Assembly: GCF_030816475.1 (NCBI RefSeq)
Contig: NZ_JAUSXF010000001.1
Coordinates: forward strand, 558,001-622,000
Source: Arthrobacter pascens
GTDB taxonomy: Bacteria > Actinomycetota > Actinomycetes > Actinomycetales > Micrococcaceae
Length of the DNA: 64,000 nucleotides
Direction of reading: 5' to 3'
Shown here: positions 8,286 through 16,823 of the stretch, piece after piece
How the letters are laid out: each line of letters opens with the position of its first letter
Position numbering within the stretch: position 1 is the first letter of the stretch
The notes under the pieces: generated by a model
Databases searched by the model: none
What the model saw: the letters and a program-made list of their open reading frames with translations, nothing else
Told to the model about the DNA's origin: nothing
Program-made: the position numbers and the translations under genes

Positions 8286-9720
8286 TGATGGGCCTCTCTT
8301 CCGGGTAGTGGTACAGCTGGCTACGCTGGCGCAAAGCCAGGCCAGCGGCAAGGGTAACGGTGCCCACGCGGCCTGCGAACATCAGGACAGCAAGGACATA
8401 GACGCCCGACGGCGGCAGTTCAGCACTCAGGTTGGTACTCAGCCCGACCGTGGCGAAGGCCGAAATGGTTTCGAAAAGTACCCGGTCCAAGGACTGGCCG
8501 CTGATCTGCAGGAGCAGGAACGCGGAGACAGAGACCAGGGTTGCCCCGGCGACGATCACGGAGATGGCCACCCGCATGGTGCCCTGCGGGATGGTGCGGC
8601 CGTAGACCTTGACGTCTGAATCGCCCCGGGCTTCGGCCGCGATCGCGAGGAACATCACGGCGATGGTGGTCACCTTGATGCCGCCTGCGGTGGAGGCCGA
8701 GCCGCCGCCTGCGAACATCAGGGCGTCCGTGAGCAGCATGGTGGTTGATTCCATGTGGTTCTGCTCCACGAGGTTGAAACCGCCGGATCTGGTCATGACC
8801 GAGGCGAAGAGCGAGTGCGTGATTTTGTCGCCGAAGTCCATGGGGCCTATCGTCCGTGGATTGTCCCACTCCATCAGGGCCCACAGCACAGTGCCTGCCG
8901 CCAGCAGGATGAGGGAGACCTGGATGGTCAGCTTGGTGTGGAGGTTCCACTTCTTCCAGTTGAGCCCGTTCTGCTGCAGGACCATGACCACGGGAAAGCC
9001 CAGGCTGCCCAGGAACACGCCCAGCATCAGCGGAACAAGGATCCACAGGTCCGTCTCGTAAGGCACGATGCCGTCCGAATGCGGGGTGAAGCCGGCGTTG
9101 TTGAAGGACGAAATGGAGTAGAACACACCGTGCCATACTGCCTGCCAGAACGGCTCGCCCAGCAGCAGGAACCGGGGAACCAGGGCCAGGGCCAGGGCAC
9201 CCTCGATCACCACGGAGGTCGTGATGACAATCCGCAGCAGGGTGCCTACCTCGCCCAGCCGCCCGGCATTGTTCATGGCCTCCTGGGCAATGAGCTTGCC
9301 CCGGACACCAAGCTTCTTGCTCACCATCAGGGCCAGCAGTGAAGCGAGTGTCAGCGTGCCCAGGCCGCCGACGAATATGCCTACAAGGATGACCACCTGT
9401 CCGAAGAAGGACCAGTGCACCGCCGTCGAAACCACTGTCAGGCCGGTGACACAGACGGCGGATACCGCCGTGAACAGTGCCTCGTGCAGTGGCGTGGCGG
9501 TTCCGGTGGCGGACGAAATGGGCAGTGAAAGCAGGAAGGTGAACACCAGGCAGACGCTGGCGAACGCGCTGAGGGCAAGACGGGCCGGCGACGTGTTCGC
9601 GATATCGTCGATGACGTCGCGGAGCCGCGTGAAGATCCAGAGGCCTTCCCGCTCCCGACCAGCGGGTTGCCAGCTGGCCGGGTTCCGGAGCCTCGACTGG
9701 CTTTCCGTCATCTGTGGCAT
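8278..9720 (-). CDS. trkH: TrkH-type potassium transporter membrane subunit
   Basis: Integral membrane K+-translocating subunit of 480 residues. After a polar N-terminus it has about eight to ten hydrophobic segments with the four-fold M-P-M repeat of the Trk/Ktr superfamily. Selectivity-filter-like segments include SAVCVTGLTVV near residue 90, SSFNNAGFTP near residue 205, MTRSGGFNLV near residue 310 and SAFATVGLSTNLS near residue 435, each with the central glycine. ACCGAGGAC lies just before the ATG at 9720; a second in-frame ATG is at 9711. It is followed in the same operon by the overlapping trkA, and is divergent from acuC with a 95-bp shared promoter region. Confidence 0.92.
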   Translation of the reverse strand: MPQMTESQSRLRNPASWQPAGREREGLWIFTRLRDVIDDIANTSPARLALSAFASVCLVFTFLLSLPISSATGTATPLHEALFTAVSAVCVTGLTVVSTAVHWSFFGQVVILVGIFVGGLGTLTLASLLALMVSKKLGVRGKLIAQEAMNNAGRLGEVGTLLRIVITTSVVIEGALALALVPRFLLLGEPFWQAVWHGVFYSISSFNNAGFTPHSDGIVPYETDLWILVPLMLGVFLGSLGFPVVMVLQQNGLNWKKWNLHTKLTIQVSLILLAAGTVLWALMEWDNPRTIGPMDFGDKITHSLFASVMTRSGGFNLVEQNHMESTTMLLTDALMFAGGGSASTAGGIKVTTIAVMFLAIAAEARGDSDVKVYGRTIPQGTMRVAISVIVAGATLVSVSAFLLLQISGQSLDRVLFETISAFATVGLSTNLSAELPPSGVYVLAVLMFAGRVGTVTLAAGLALRQRSQLYHYPEERPIIG

Positions 9721-9815
9721 GTCCTCGGTAGAAAATATTCCATCAGTAGTAAACCACTAAAGCCGACCTCATTGGCGGGCCGGGGGAGGCGGCGCGCTCG
9801 GGTAGCCTGTGATTG

Positions 9816-11027
9816 ATGACATACCTGCCCGGTCTCAGCCAGCCCGCGCCGCCGACGACGGTGGTGTGGAGCCCCGCCATGACTGCCTACAATTTCGGCC
9901 CGGGCCATCCGATGGCACCTGAACGGATGGATCTCACAGTCCGGCTGGCACGGAGCCTTGGGCTCCTTGACCTGGCCCACGTCGCTGTGAAGGCCCCTGA
10001 GGTCGCCTCGGACGCCGAGCTGGAGACTGTGCACTCGCCGGAGTACGTGGAGGCCGTGCACCGCGTCAGCGAGGACCCTGCCTGGCCTGACGAAGCCCGG
10101 GGCCTCGGCACCGAGGACGATCCCGCCTTCGCCGGTATGCACGAAGCCGCCGCACGTCTGGGCGGCGGCTCCCTGCTCGCGGCGTCCGCCATTCTGGACG
10201 GCTCAGCACTGCATGCCGTGAACTTCGGCGGCGGGCTCCATCACGCAGCGCGGGACCGCGCCAGCGGCTTCTGCATTTACAACGATTCCGCCCTTGCCAT
10301 CCAGAGGCTGCTCGACGGCGGTATCGGGCGGGTGGCATATATCGACGTCGACGCGCACCACGGGGACGGGACCGAAAGCATCTTCTGGGATGATCCCCGG
10401 GTGCTCACCATTTCCCTGCATGAAAGCGGGCTTACGCTCTTTCCGGGCACGGGCTTCGCCAACGAGATCGGCGGCCCGCACGCCCAGGGCAGCGCGGTGA
10501 ACGTTGCCCTGCCGTCGGGAACGGGCGACGCCGGCTGGCTGCGGGCCTTCCACGCGGTGGTGCCGCAGCTGGTCGGCGCCTTTGAGCCCGAGGTCATCGT
10601 GAGCCAGCACGGCTGCGACTCGCACCGGCTGGACCCGCTGGCGCATTTGAACATCAGTGTTGACGGCCAGCGCGAGGCCGCTTCCGCCGTCGGGAACCTG
10701 GCCAGCCGCCATTGCGGCGGCCGCTGGATAGCAACAGGCGGCGGAGGCTACAACGTCACGGGCGTTGTCCCCCGGTCCTGGAGCCACCTGATCGCCATTG
10801 CGGCCGGACGCCCCGTGCCCCTGCGGGCCCTTGTCCCGGAGGACTGGCGCTCCTATGTGGAGGACAAGTTCGGCATCGCCACACCCGGGCTTATGGGTGA
10901 CGACGTGGAGCTGTGGTGGCGGTCGTGGGAAGTGGGGTTCGATCCCAACGACGCGGTGGACCGGACCGTCATGGCCACACGCAAGGCGGTGTTCCCGCTG
11001 TACGGACTGGACCCCTGGTTCGACTAG
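9816..11027 (+). CDS. acuC: AcuC-type acetoin utilisation protein (class I deacetylase fold)
   Basis: AcuC proteins are zinc-dependent lysine deacetylases of the arginase/histone-deacetylase fold; in Bacillus the protein controls acetyl-CoA synthetase. The 403-residue product has FGPGHPMAPERMDLT near residue 28, GGGLHHAARDRASGFCIYND near residue 135, and the metal and catalytic strand VAYIDVDAHHGDGTESIFW near residue 175, with the expected D-x-H and HH-D arrangement. ATGGGGYNV near residue 310 is also family-typical. The ATG at 9816 is preferred over the adjacent TTG. The neighbouring regulator is not obviously related. Confidence 0.92.
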   Translation: MTYLPGLSQPAPPTTVVWSPAMTAYNFGPGHPMAPERMDLTVRLARSLGLLDLAHVAVKAPEVASDAELETVHSPEYVEAVHRVSEDPAWPDEARGLGTEDDPAFAGMHEAAARLGGGSLLAASAILDGSALHAVNFGGGLHHAARDRASGFCIYNDSALAIQRLLDGGIGRVAYIDVDAHHGDGTESIFWDDPRVLTISLHESGLTLFPGTGFANEIGGPHAQGSAVNVALPSGTGDAGWLRAFHAVVPQLVGAFEPEVIVSQHGCDSHRLDPLAHLNISVDGQREAASAVGNLASRHCGGRWIATGGGGYNVTGVVPRSWSHLIAIAAGRPVPLRALVPEDWRSYVEDKFGIATPGLMGDDVELWWRSWEVGFDPNDAVDRTVMATRKAVFPLYGLDPWFD

Positions 11028-11118
11028 CCCCGCCCCGGGTGCCAGCGCAGTTCGGCGGCGATGGCGACAGGCGAAATAGTTGATGCCTTTCGGCGTATAT
11101 GTCGCTAGGGTGGGAGGC

Positions 11119-11688
11119 ATGGTGACAGACGACGTATTTGCCGTCATTGCGGAAGCAACCCGGCGCGACATCCTGGTTTCCCTTCGCCAAGGGGACAAGG
11201 CAGTGGGGGAGCTGGTGCAGGAGTTGTCCGCCAGCCAGCCCACCATTTCGAAACACCTGAAGGTCCTCCGCGAAGCGCAACTGGTGAGCATGCGGGCACA
11301 GGGCCAAAAGCGCTACTACACGCTCAACTCCAAGCCGCTTGAGGGGATCGTCAGCTGGCTGGAGACGTTCGACGTCGGGCCGGCAGCCGCCGTCGGGAAG
11401 TCACCGGAGCCGAAAACTGCCACGGGTCCGGGCGGGAACGGGGGCCAGACGCCGCTCCAGGCCGTGACGGACGCTGATGCGGTGGCTGCTACCGGTGCCC
11501 TGGCTCAGGGGAGCACGGAACTGAGCCCCGCCGTCGTCATTCCGGGCGGCACCGCAGCGCCGCTCAGCGACGACACCGTTCCACAACAGATCGGCCGCAG
11601 CGTAGGCCGGGCCGCCACCAAGGCCGCGGACCTGCTGGCCAGCCTCCCGAATTTGCCGAACCTGCCCAAATTCGGCCGGAAAAAGTAG
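11119..11688 (+). CDS. ArsR-family transcriptional regulator
   Basis: The 189-residue protein has a standard ArsR winged helix over residues 1-80: VFAVIAEATRRDILVSLRQG, then VGELVQELSASQPTISKHLKVLREAQLV as helices 3 and 4, and the wing RAQGQKRYYTL. After residue 90 the sequence is a low-complexity alanine/proline/glycine-rich linker ending in the repetitive tail SLPNLPNLPKFGRKK, an unusual add-on. ATG 11119 and GTG 11122 are adjacent in-frame starts; GGGAGG ends at 11117, so the GTG has the better spacing. No metal-binding cysteines are visible, so the inducer is unknown. Confidence 0.8.
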   Translation: MVTDDVFAVIAEATRRDILVSLRQGDKAVGELVQELSASQPTISKHLKVLREAQLVSMRAQGQKRYYTLNSKPLEGIVSWLETFDVGPAAAVGKSPEPKTATGPGGNGGQTPLQAVTDADAVAATGALAQGSTELSPAVVIPGGTAAPLSDDTVPQQIGRSVGRAATKAADLLASLPNLPNLPKFGRKK

Positions 11689-11696
11689 GCCCCTAT

Positions 11697-11762
11697 CCCA
11701 ACTGCGTAGCAGCAGGTGTCGTTATGAGCGCTGAAAACGACACCTGCTGCGACCTGGTTGGG
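11697..11762. repeat. Long perfect palindrome between convergent genes
   Basis: GCAGCAGGTGTCGTT (11709-11723) is followed after a 12-base loop by its exact complement AACGACACCTGCTGC (11736-11750). CCCAAC (11697-11702) and GTTGGG (11757-11762) extend the structure outward with an imperfect middle. The loop holds its own AGCGCT palindrome. It lies between the convergent ArsR and lldD genes, so it can terminate both, yet neither side has a strong T-run. It may be a dispersed intergenic palindrome. Confidence 0.8.
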
Positions 11763-11779
11763 CGGCCTGGGGACTGATG

Positions 11780-13114
11780 CTACCTGCCGAGCAGGCGGAC
11801 GTGGTCCGGCGTGAGCTCCGAGATCCTGCTGACGCCCAGCAGCGCCATGGTGCGGGCCATGTCCTTCTCGAGGATCTGGATGGCCCGGTCCACACCGGCC
11901 CTGCCGCCGGCCATCAGTCCATAGAGGTAAGCGCGGCCGATCAGCGTGAAGTCGGCGCCGAGTGCCAGGGCGGCCACGATATCAGCGCCGCTCATGATGC
12001 CGGTATCCAGGATGATTGCGGCGTCCGAGTTGTCTGCCTCAAAGGCCTGCTTGACCTCGGGGAGCAGGTGGAACGGAATGGGGGCGCGGTCAAGCTGCCG
12101 GCCGCCGTGGTTGGAGAGGATCACACCGTCGGCACCGTGGCCAACCACTTTGCGGGCGTCGTTGACGGTCTGGATCCCCTTGACCACCAGCTTTCCCTTC
12201 CAGGTTTCGCGCAGCCAGTCCAGGTCCTCGAACGTGAGGGTGGGATCGAACATGGAGTTGATGAGGTCGGCGACCGTGCCGGAGTAGCGGGACAGCGAGG
12301 CAAAGGTCAACGGCTCGTGCGTGAGGAAGTTGAACCACCAGGCGGGGCGGTAGGAGGCATCCAGCACGGTCTTGATGGTGAGGGCCGGCGGGATGGTCAT
12401 GCCGTTGCGCACGTCGCGCAGCCTCGCACCGGCGACGGCGGTGTCCACCGTGACCATGAGCGTGTCATTGCCGGCTTTTGCAGCCCGGTCAATGAGCTCA
12501 AGCGAACGGTCGCGGTCCGTCCAGAGGTAAAGCTGGAACCAGTTGCGGCCGTTGGGGGCGGCCGCGGCCACGTCCTCGATGGAAGCAGTGCCCATTGTCG
12601 AGAGCGTGTAGGGGATGCCAGCCGCTTCGGCCGCCTGCGAGCCAGCATATTCACCTTCCGACTGCATCATCCGGGTGAATCCTGTGGGCGCGATCCCCAC
12701 GGGCAGGCGGGACGGCTTGCCGAGAATCTCGGTGCTCAGGTCGATACTCGAAACGTTACGGAGGATGCCGGGACGGAACTCGATGTCCAGGAACGCTTGC
12801 CGGGCCCGGCGCAGGGTGATTTCAGCTTCGGCGGCACCGTCGGTGTAGTCGAACGGAGCCTGCGGGGTGCGCCGCTTGGCGATATCGCGCAGCTCCCATA
12901 TGGTGCTGGCCCGCTTGAGCCGGGCTTCCTTGCTGAACTCCGGCTTCTTGAACTGCATGAGGGGAGCGAGATCGGAGTACTTGGGGATGCGGCGCTTCAG
13001 GGCGGCCGGTAGCGCGGAAGAAGTTGAGGGTCGTGGAACCGCGGCGGCCGGGACATCCGTGGCGTTCGGGGCCGGGGTGGCTTCCGGGTTGTTCGGCTGG
13101 ATGGTGTGGGTCAT
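11780..13114 (-). CDS. lldD: L-lactate dehydrogenase (FMN-dependent alpha-hydroxy-acid oxidase family)
   Basis: LldD oxidises L-lactate to pyruvate, passing electrons from FMN to the quinone pool at the membrane. The 444-residue protein shows the FMN-dependent alpha-hydroxy-acid dehydrogenase TIM barrel: [18 protein letters not shown] near residue 130, [10 protein letters not shown] near residue 190, [13 protein letters not shown] and the signature [14 protein letters not shown] near residue 330 with the catalytic histidine, and [20 protein letters not shown] near residue 370. A proline/alanine-rich 45-residue N-terminal extension precedes the barrel. The ATG at 13114 follows GGAGGAAGCC; an upstream ATG at 13165 would overlap the operator. 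It is divergent from lldR. Confidence 0.93.
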   Translation of the reverse strand: MTHTIQPNNPEATPAPNATDVPAAAVPRPSTSSALPAALKRRIPKYSDLAPLMQFKKPEFSKEARLKRASTIWELRDIAKRRTPQAPFDYTDGAAEAEITLRRARQAFLDIEFRPGILRNVSSIDLSTEILGKPSRLPVGIAPTGFTRMMQSEGEYAGSQAAEAAGIPYTLSTMGTASIEDVAAAAPNGRNWFQLYLWTDRDRSLELIDRAAKAGNDTLMVTVDTAVAGARLRDVRNGMTIPPALTIKTVLDASYRPAWWFNFLTHEPLTFASLSRYSGTVADLINSMFDPTLTFEDLDWLRETWKGKLVVKGIQTVNDARKVVGHGADGVILSNHGGRQLDRAPIPFHLLPEVKQAFEADNSDAAIILDTGIMSGADIVAALALGADFTLIGRAYLYGLMAGGRAGVDRAIQILEKDMARTMALLGVSRISELTPDHVRLLGR

Positions 13115-13149
13115 GGCTTCCTCCGATGGTGGGCCGCGCTCGTTAGGTC

Positions 13150-13164
13150 TGTGGTCTAACCACA
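13150..13164. promoter_or_regulatory. Putative LldR operator 1
   Basis: TGTGGTCTAACCACA is a perfect 15-bp palindrome of the TGGTC-n-ACCA class recognised by FadR-subfamily GntR regulators (PdhR/LldR type). It lies 36 bp upstream of lldD and 44 bp upstream of the regulator gene. Its centre is 25 bp from that of operator 2. Confidence 0.75.
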
Positions 13165-13173
13165 CTCTAAGGC

Positions 13174-13190
13174 ATGTGGTCCGACCACAT
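13174..13190. promoter_or_regulatory. Putative LldR operator 2
   Basis: ATGTGGTCCGACCACAT is a near-perfect 17-bp palindrome sharing the TGGTC/ACCA half-sites of operator 1. It ends 18 bp before the regulator start at 13208, so binding would be expected to repress both divergent genes. Confidence 0.75.
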
Positions 13191-13207
13191 CAACTAGGAT
13201 GGGGGAT

Positions 13208-13945
13208 ATGCGTACCCACCAGCTTGTCCTGCATTGGATCGAGAGTCAGCTCTCCGAGGGCCAGCTGAGCGTGGGCGGCCGGCTTCCTGCCGAACGTTCC
13301 CTTGCCGAGCAGCTCCAGGTCTCCCGGACGTCCGTGCGGGAGGCCATCCGGATCCTTGAGGCCATGGGCGTGGTCAGGGCCGGCGTCGGCTCGGGTCCGG
13401 AGGCGGGGACCGTGGTGATCTCGGATCCGACGGCGGCGCTTGGCTCAGCGCTGCGGCTCCACGTCGCGACGCAGCACCTTCCGGTCTCGGACATTGTGGA
13501 GACCCGCGTCCTGCTGGAGTCCTGGGCTGCGGCCCGTGCCCGGCCGGACGCGCCGGAACTACAGGCTGCCGGCGCGCTGCTGGACGAGATGGACGCCTTC
13601 GGGAATGACGGCCCGGGGGGACTTGCCATGACCGTTGATGACTTCCTGGCGCTGGATGTCCGCTTCCACCTGGCCCTCGCAGATGCTGCCGGAAATACCG
13701 TGGTCAGTGCCATGATGGGCTCGTTGCGCGAATCCATCCAGGGGTATGTTGCCCGGCTTACGGCCAATCTCCCGGACTGGGATGCCACGGCCTCGCGCCT
13801 CCGCGCCGAGCACCGTGAGATCCTCGCGGCCATCCGGAACGACGACGGCGGGCGTGCCGCCAGGTTGGTGGCCGAGCATATCGAGGGGTACTACCGGGAG
13901 GCCGGTCTCAGGCATCCGGATGAGGGCATCCGGTCTTCCCTGTGA
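13208..13945 (+). CDS. lldR: FadR-subfamily GntR regulator, probable lactate regulator
   Basis: The 245-residue protein has a GntR winged helix at residues 3-70 (LPAERSLAEQLQVSRTSVREAIRILEAMGVV). An FCD ligand-binding domain follows (VETRVLLESWAAARAR, LDVRFHLALADAAGN, LRAEHREILAAIRNDDGGRAARLVAEHIEGYY), with the conserved D/H residues that hold a metal in this family. Divergence from lldD with paired FadR-type operators between them argues for control of lactate oxidation by L-lactate. ATG 13208 was preferred over ATG 13199 because AGGA at 13196-13199 then has normal spacing. The gene converges on the LacI regulator with 7 bp between stops. Confidence 0.85.
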   Translation: MRTHQLVLHWIESQLSEGQLSVGGRLPAERSLAEQLQVSRTSVREAIRILEAMGVVRAGVGSGPEAGTVVISDPTAALGSALRLHVATQHLPVSDIVETRVLLESWAAARARPDAPELQAAGALLDEMDAFGNDGPGGLAMTVDDFLALDVRFHLALADAAGNTVVSAMMGSLRESIQGYVARLTANLPDWDATASRLRAEHREILAAIRNDDGGRAARLVAEHIEGYYREAGLRHPDEGIRSSL

Positions 13946-13952
13946 CCGGCCG

Positions 13953-14966
13953 CTAGTTTTTCGCGGGTCCGCTGCTGGCCCGGACCTCCAGGCGGGGCTG
14001 GTACCGGCCGCCCGGTGTGTCGCTGCTTTCCTTTCGGATGAGCGCCCTCAGCTGCTGCCACGCCTGCTCGCCGAGTTCAGTGATGGGGACAGCTGCAGTG
14101 GTGAGGGTGGGCGTGGTGTACCTGGCGAAGGGGATGTCGTCAAAGCCCGTCACCGAGATGTCTTCGGGAACGCTGACGCCGCGTTCATGCAAGCCGCTCA
14201 GGAGGCCCATGGCTACGAGGTCGTTGAAGGCCAGAATGCCCGTGGCGCCGCTGTCCAGGACGGCATCGACCGCCCCGTGGCCTGTATCGAAGTCCGAGCC
14301 GCCATCGAGCATCCGGACTTCCACCTGCGGGTGGGCGGACTTGAATGCCTCCAGGCCCTGGAGACGGAGCGCGTTGGACGCGCTGCCGGCTGGACCTGAC
14401 AGAAATGCGAGCCGGGTGTGGCCGAGCCCGAACAAATGTCCGGCCAGGTCCTGGACCCCCTGGCCGTAGTCCACTACCAGGCTGGGCACCCCCGCGGTCG
14501 CCGTCGTCCTGTTGACCAGCACCAGCGGGTGCAGGGACGGCGCTATTTCCTCAAGTTCTGCGTCACTCATGCGCGGTGCGCACAGCACCAGGCCGTCGCA
14601 CCGGCGCCGGGCCTCGCCGGCCAGGATGGCTTCCTCGCTGGAAACTTCGAAGGAATCTGCGATCAGGACGCGGTAGCCGTCCTGGGCCGCTGCCCGGCTC
14701 AATCCGCGCAGGATTGCCTGGAACGTAGGGTTGGCCAGGTCCGGCACCACAATGCCGATGGTGTCTGTCTTGCCGAGTGCAAGGCTGCGCCCGACCGGAT
14801 TCGGCTGGTACTTGAGCTCCGCTGCCGCCGCGCGGACCCGTGCCGCGATGTCAGGATCAACAGTGAAGTTTCCGTTCATCACCCGCGAAACCGTGGCATG
14901 TGAGACCCCGGCCTTGATGGCAACGTCCGCGATGCCGATCCTGCCGGTTGCCGATTTCCTGACCAT
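13953..14966 (-). CDS. LacI-family transcriptional regulator
   Basis: The 337-residue protein has a LacI helix-turn-helix and hinge at residues 10-65 (IGIADVAIKAGVSHATVSRVMNG, then KYQPNPVGRSLALGKT), followed by a type I periplasmic-binding-protein-like effector domain (IGIVVPDLANPTFQAILRGL, then GDD-type SVTGFDDIPFARYTTPTLTT). GAAAGG precedes the ATG. It is divergent from the Gfo/Idh-SDR-kdgD-enolase-aldehyde dehydrogenase operon, and the intervening 367 bp hold GAAAACGCTTTC palindromes typical of LacI operators. Control of that operon, and autoregulation, is therefore likely. The inducer is probably a uronate or an aldarate intermediate (inference). Confidence 0.85.
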   Translation of the reverse strand: MVRKSATGRIGIADVAIKAGVSHATVSRVMNGNFTVDPDIAARVRAAAAELKYQPNPVGRSLALGKTDTIGIVVPDLANPTFQAILRGLSRAAAQDGYRVLIADSFEVSSEEAILAGEARRRCDGLVLCAPRMSDAELEEIAPSLHPLVLVNRTTATAGVPSLVVDYGQGVQDLAGHLFGLGHTRLAFLSGPAGSASNALRLQGLEAFKSAHPQVEVRMLDGGSDFDTGHGAVDAVLDSGATGILAFNDLVAMGLLSGLHERGVSVPEDISVTGFDDIPFARYTTPTLTTAAVPITELGEQAWQQLRALIRKESSDTPGGRYQPRLEVRASSGPAKN

Positions 14967-15141
14967 GTCTGCCTTTCGTCAGTCCCTGGAACCATTCTGC
15001 CGGCCGGGGCGGGCGCAGGATCCGGGACCAGAGGTGTCCTGAGAGAAGCATATAACGCTGGGAAACCGATTTCTGCCCCGGTAAAACTTCCTTTGAAGCT
15101 CCAGGACCCTTGAATCACCAGGCTCTAAGGAGTCCATCGCC

Positions 15142-15155
15142 AGAAAACGCTTTCT
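15142..15155. promoter_or_regulatory. LacI-type operator
   Basis: AGAAAACGCTTTCT is an almost perfect palindrome centred on CG, the hallmark of LacI/GalR operators. It lies upstream of the candidate promoter of the uronate operon. Confidence 0.7.
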
Positions 15156-15216
15156 CTTATAAGAATAGTGGTTGACGGGACCGTGAGTCTCTTGATAGAA
15201 ATCATATAACGAACCT

Positions 15217-15232
15217 GAGAAAACGCTTTCTC
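15217..15232. promoter_or_regulatory. LacI-type operator
   Basis: GAGAAAACGCTTTCTC repeats the core of the 15142 site with longer arms. It lies just downstream of the candidate -10, where repressor binding would block initiation; 75 bp separate the two site starts. Confidence 0.7.
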
Positions 15233-15333
15233 GTCCATTGTGACACCACCTACTGCAGCGCAGGGAACCACGCTCCGCCCGCACCAACCACTGCCGGCAA
15301 CCGTCCGAGCACGAAGCCATTTGAGAGGGCCCC

Positions 15334-16788
15334 ATGGTCAACACAGCCGAGTCCAGTTCTGCGACCACGGTCTCCACTTCCGAATCCCTCACGGGCAAGG
15401 CAGCAGATCCGGCTGCCGGGACATCCCGGTCCACCAAAGCGCGGATCGCACTCATAGGCACCGGCGGCCGTTCGGAAATGTATATACGCGCCATCTTCGG
15501 CAAGCACTCGGACCCTGCGGAACTTGTGGCCTTCTCGGATATTAACCCCGGCCGCGTGGGGTTCTACCAGAAGCTGATCCGGGAACTGGGTGCTGCCGGT
15601 CCCGTCGCTTCCTTCGATCCCGCGGACCTCACTGCCTTCATTAAGGCCAACAACATCGACCGCGTCGTGGTGACCACACCTGACTACACGCACGCGGACT
15701 ACATCGTTGAGGCGCTCACGGCCGGCGCCGACGTCGTAGTGGAAAAGCCGCTCACCATCGATGCGGAGGGCTGCCGCCGGATCACCAAGGCCGTGCATGA
15801 GACAGGCCGCAACGTGGTGGTCACTTTCAACTACCGTTACTCGCCGCGCAACAGTGCGCTCAAGGAGATCATCCAGAGCGGCGTGATCGGCAAGGTCACC
15901 TCCATCGATTTCAGCTGGTTACTGGACACAGTCCACGGCGCGGACTACTTCCGCCGCTGGCACCGCGAGAAAAAGAACTCCGGCGGCCTGCTGGTCCACA
16001 AGGCTTCCCACCACTTCGACCTCGTCAACTGGTGGATCGATGACGTGCCGGAGCGTGTCTTTGCCTCCGGCGGACTCAGGTTCTACGGCGACCAGAACGC
16101 AGCCGAGCGCGGCCTCGGGCCCAGGCCTGAACGCGGCACCCCGGACGCAGGGGCCCCGGCCACCGGCGAGAAGGATCCGTTCGCCCTGGACCTGCGGGAG
16201 GACGAGCGGCTCAAAGCGCTCTTCCTGGACAACGAGCACTACGACGGCTACCGCCGCGACCAGGACGTCTTCACCGCCGGCATCACCATCGAGGACAATC
16301 TGGCACTCGTGGTGGAGTACCAGGGCGGTCCGCGGTTGAGCTACTCACTGAACGCGCACAGCCCCTGGGAAGGCTACCGGGTGGCCGTCAACGGAACCGA
16401 AGGCCGGGCCGAGCTTGACGTGGTGGAACGTGCCGCAGTGCAGTCCAGCACAGACAAGAAGATGGTGCTGGACCCGAGTGCAACCCCGGTTGAAGAGGAC
16501 GACGCCGTCCGCCGCAACGGCGAACGCCTGGTGGTCCAGCGCCATTGGGAAGCTGCCTACGAGGTGCCCATCGTCAACGGTGAAGGCGGCCACGGCGGCG
16601 GTGACGAACTCCTTCTCTCCGACCTCTTCAACGGGCCGGGCGAGGACCCGCTGGGCCGGCCCTCCGGATACCTGGACGGACTGCGCTCCGTGTCCGTGGG
16701 CATCGCCGGCAACCGCTCCCTTGAGTCCTCCCTGCCCGTCCGCATCGAAGACCTGGACCTCGGCGTCGACCTCCGCCGCGGCAACTGA
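15334..16788 (+). CDS. Gfo/Idh/MocA family oxidoreductase
   Basis: A 484-residue NAD(P)-dependent sugar dehydrogenase-like protein. After a 35-residue disordered N-terminus comes the Rossmann motif ARIALIGTGGRSEMYIRAIF, the acidic FSDINPGRV, and the family catalytic motif VVVEKPLTID near residue 135. A C-terminal Gfo/Idh alpha/beta domain follows from about residue 150 (FNYRYSPRNSALKEII, HKASHHFDLVNWW). First gene of a five-gene operon devoted to uronate or aldarate oxidation, so a uronate-like or lactone-like substrate is plausible, but no specificity can be read. GAGAGGGCC precedes the ATG. Confidence 0.82.
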   Translation: MVNTAESSSATTVSTSESLTGKAADPAAGTSRSTKARIALIGTGGRSEMYIRAIFGKHSDPAELVAFSDINPGRVGFYQKLIRELGAAGPVASFDPADLTAFIKANNIDRVVVTTPDYTHADYIVEALTAGADVVVEKPLTIDAEGCRRITKAVHETGRNVVVTFNYRYSPRNSALKEIIQSGVIGKVTSIDFSWLLDTVHGADYFRRWHREKKNSGGLLVHKASHHFDLVNWWIDDVPERVFASGGLRFYGDQNAAERGLGPRPERGTPDAGAPATGEKDPFALDLREDERLKALFLDNEHYDGYRRDQDVFTAGITIEDNLALVVEYQGGPRLSYSLNAHSPWEGYRVAVNGTEGRAELDVVERAAVQSSTDKKMVLDPSATPVEEDDAVRRNGERLVVQRHWEAAYEVPIVNGEGGHGGGDELLLSDLFNGPGEDPLGRPSGYLDGLRSVSVGIAGNRSLESSLPVRIEDLDLGVDLRRGN

Positions 16789-16823
16789 CTCCTGCCCGGG
16801 AACAATCAATCGAAGGAAAAACC

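Larger units (their letters stand above)
14967..15333. promoter_or_regulatory. Divergent regulatory region, 367 bp
   Basis: No gene is seen. The region is AT-richer than its surroundings and holds two strong LacI-type palindromes (listed separately) and a weaker one, GAAACCGATTTC at 15062-15073. Between the two strong sites lies TTGACG (15172-15177) and, 16-17 bp on, GATAGA (15194-15199), a plausible -35/-10 pair reading toward the rightward operon. Confidence 0.55.

Noticed and set aside
9813..9818. TTG as the start of acuC
   Set aside because: The next codon is ATG, and the family's first strand begins well after it; ATG 9816 is simpler.
11777..13012. A 411-codon plus-strand frame opposite lldD
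   Set aside because: LldD is unmistakable on the minus strand, with its FMN signature. The opposite frame has no motif.
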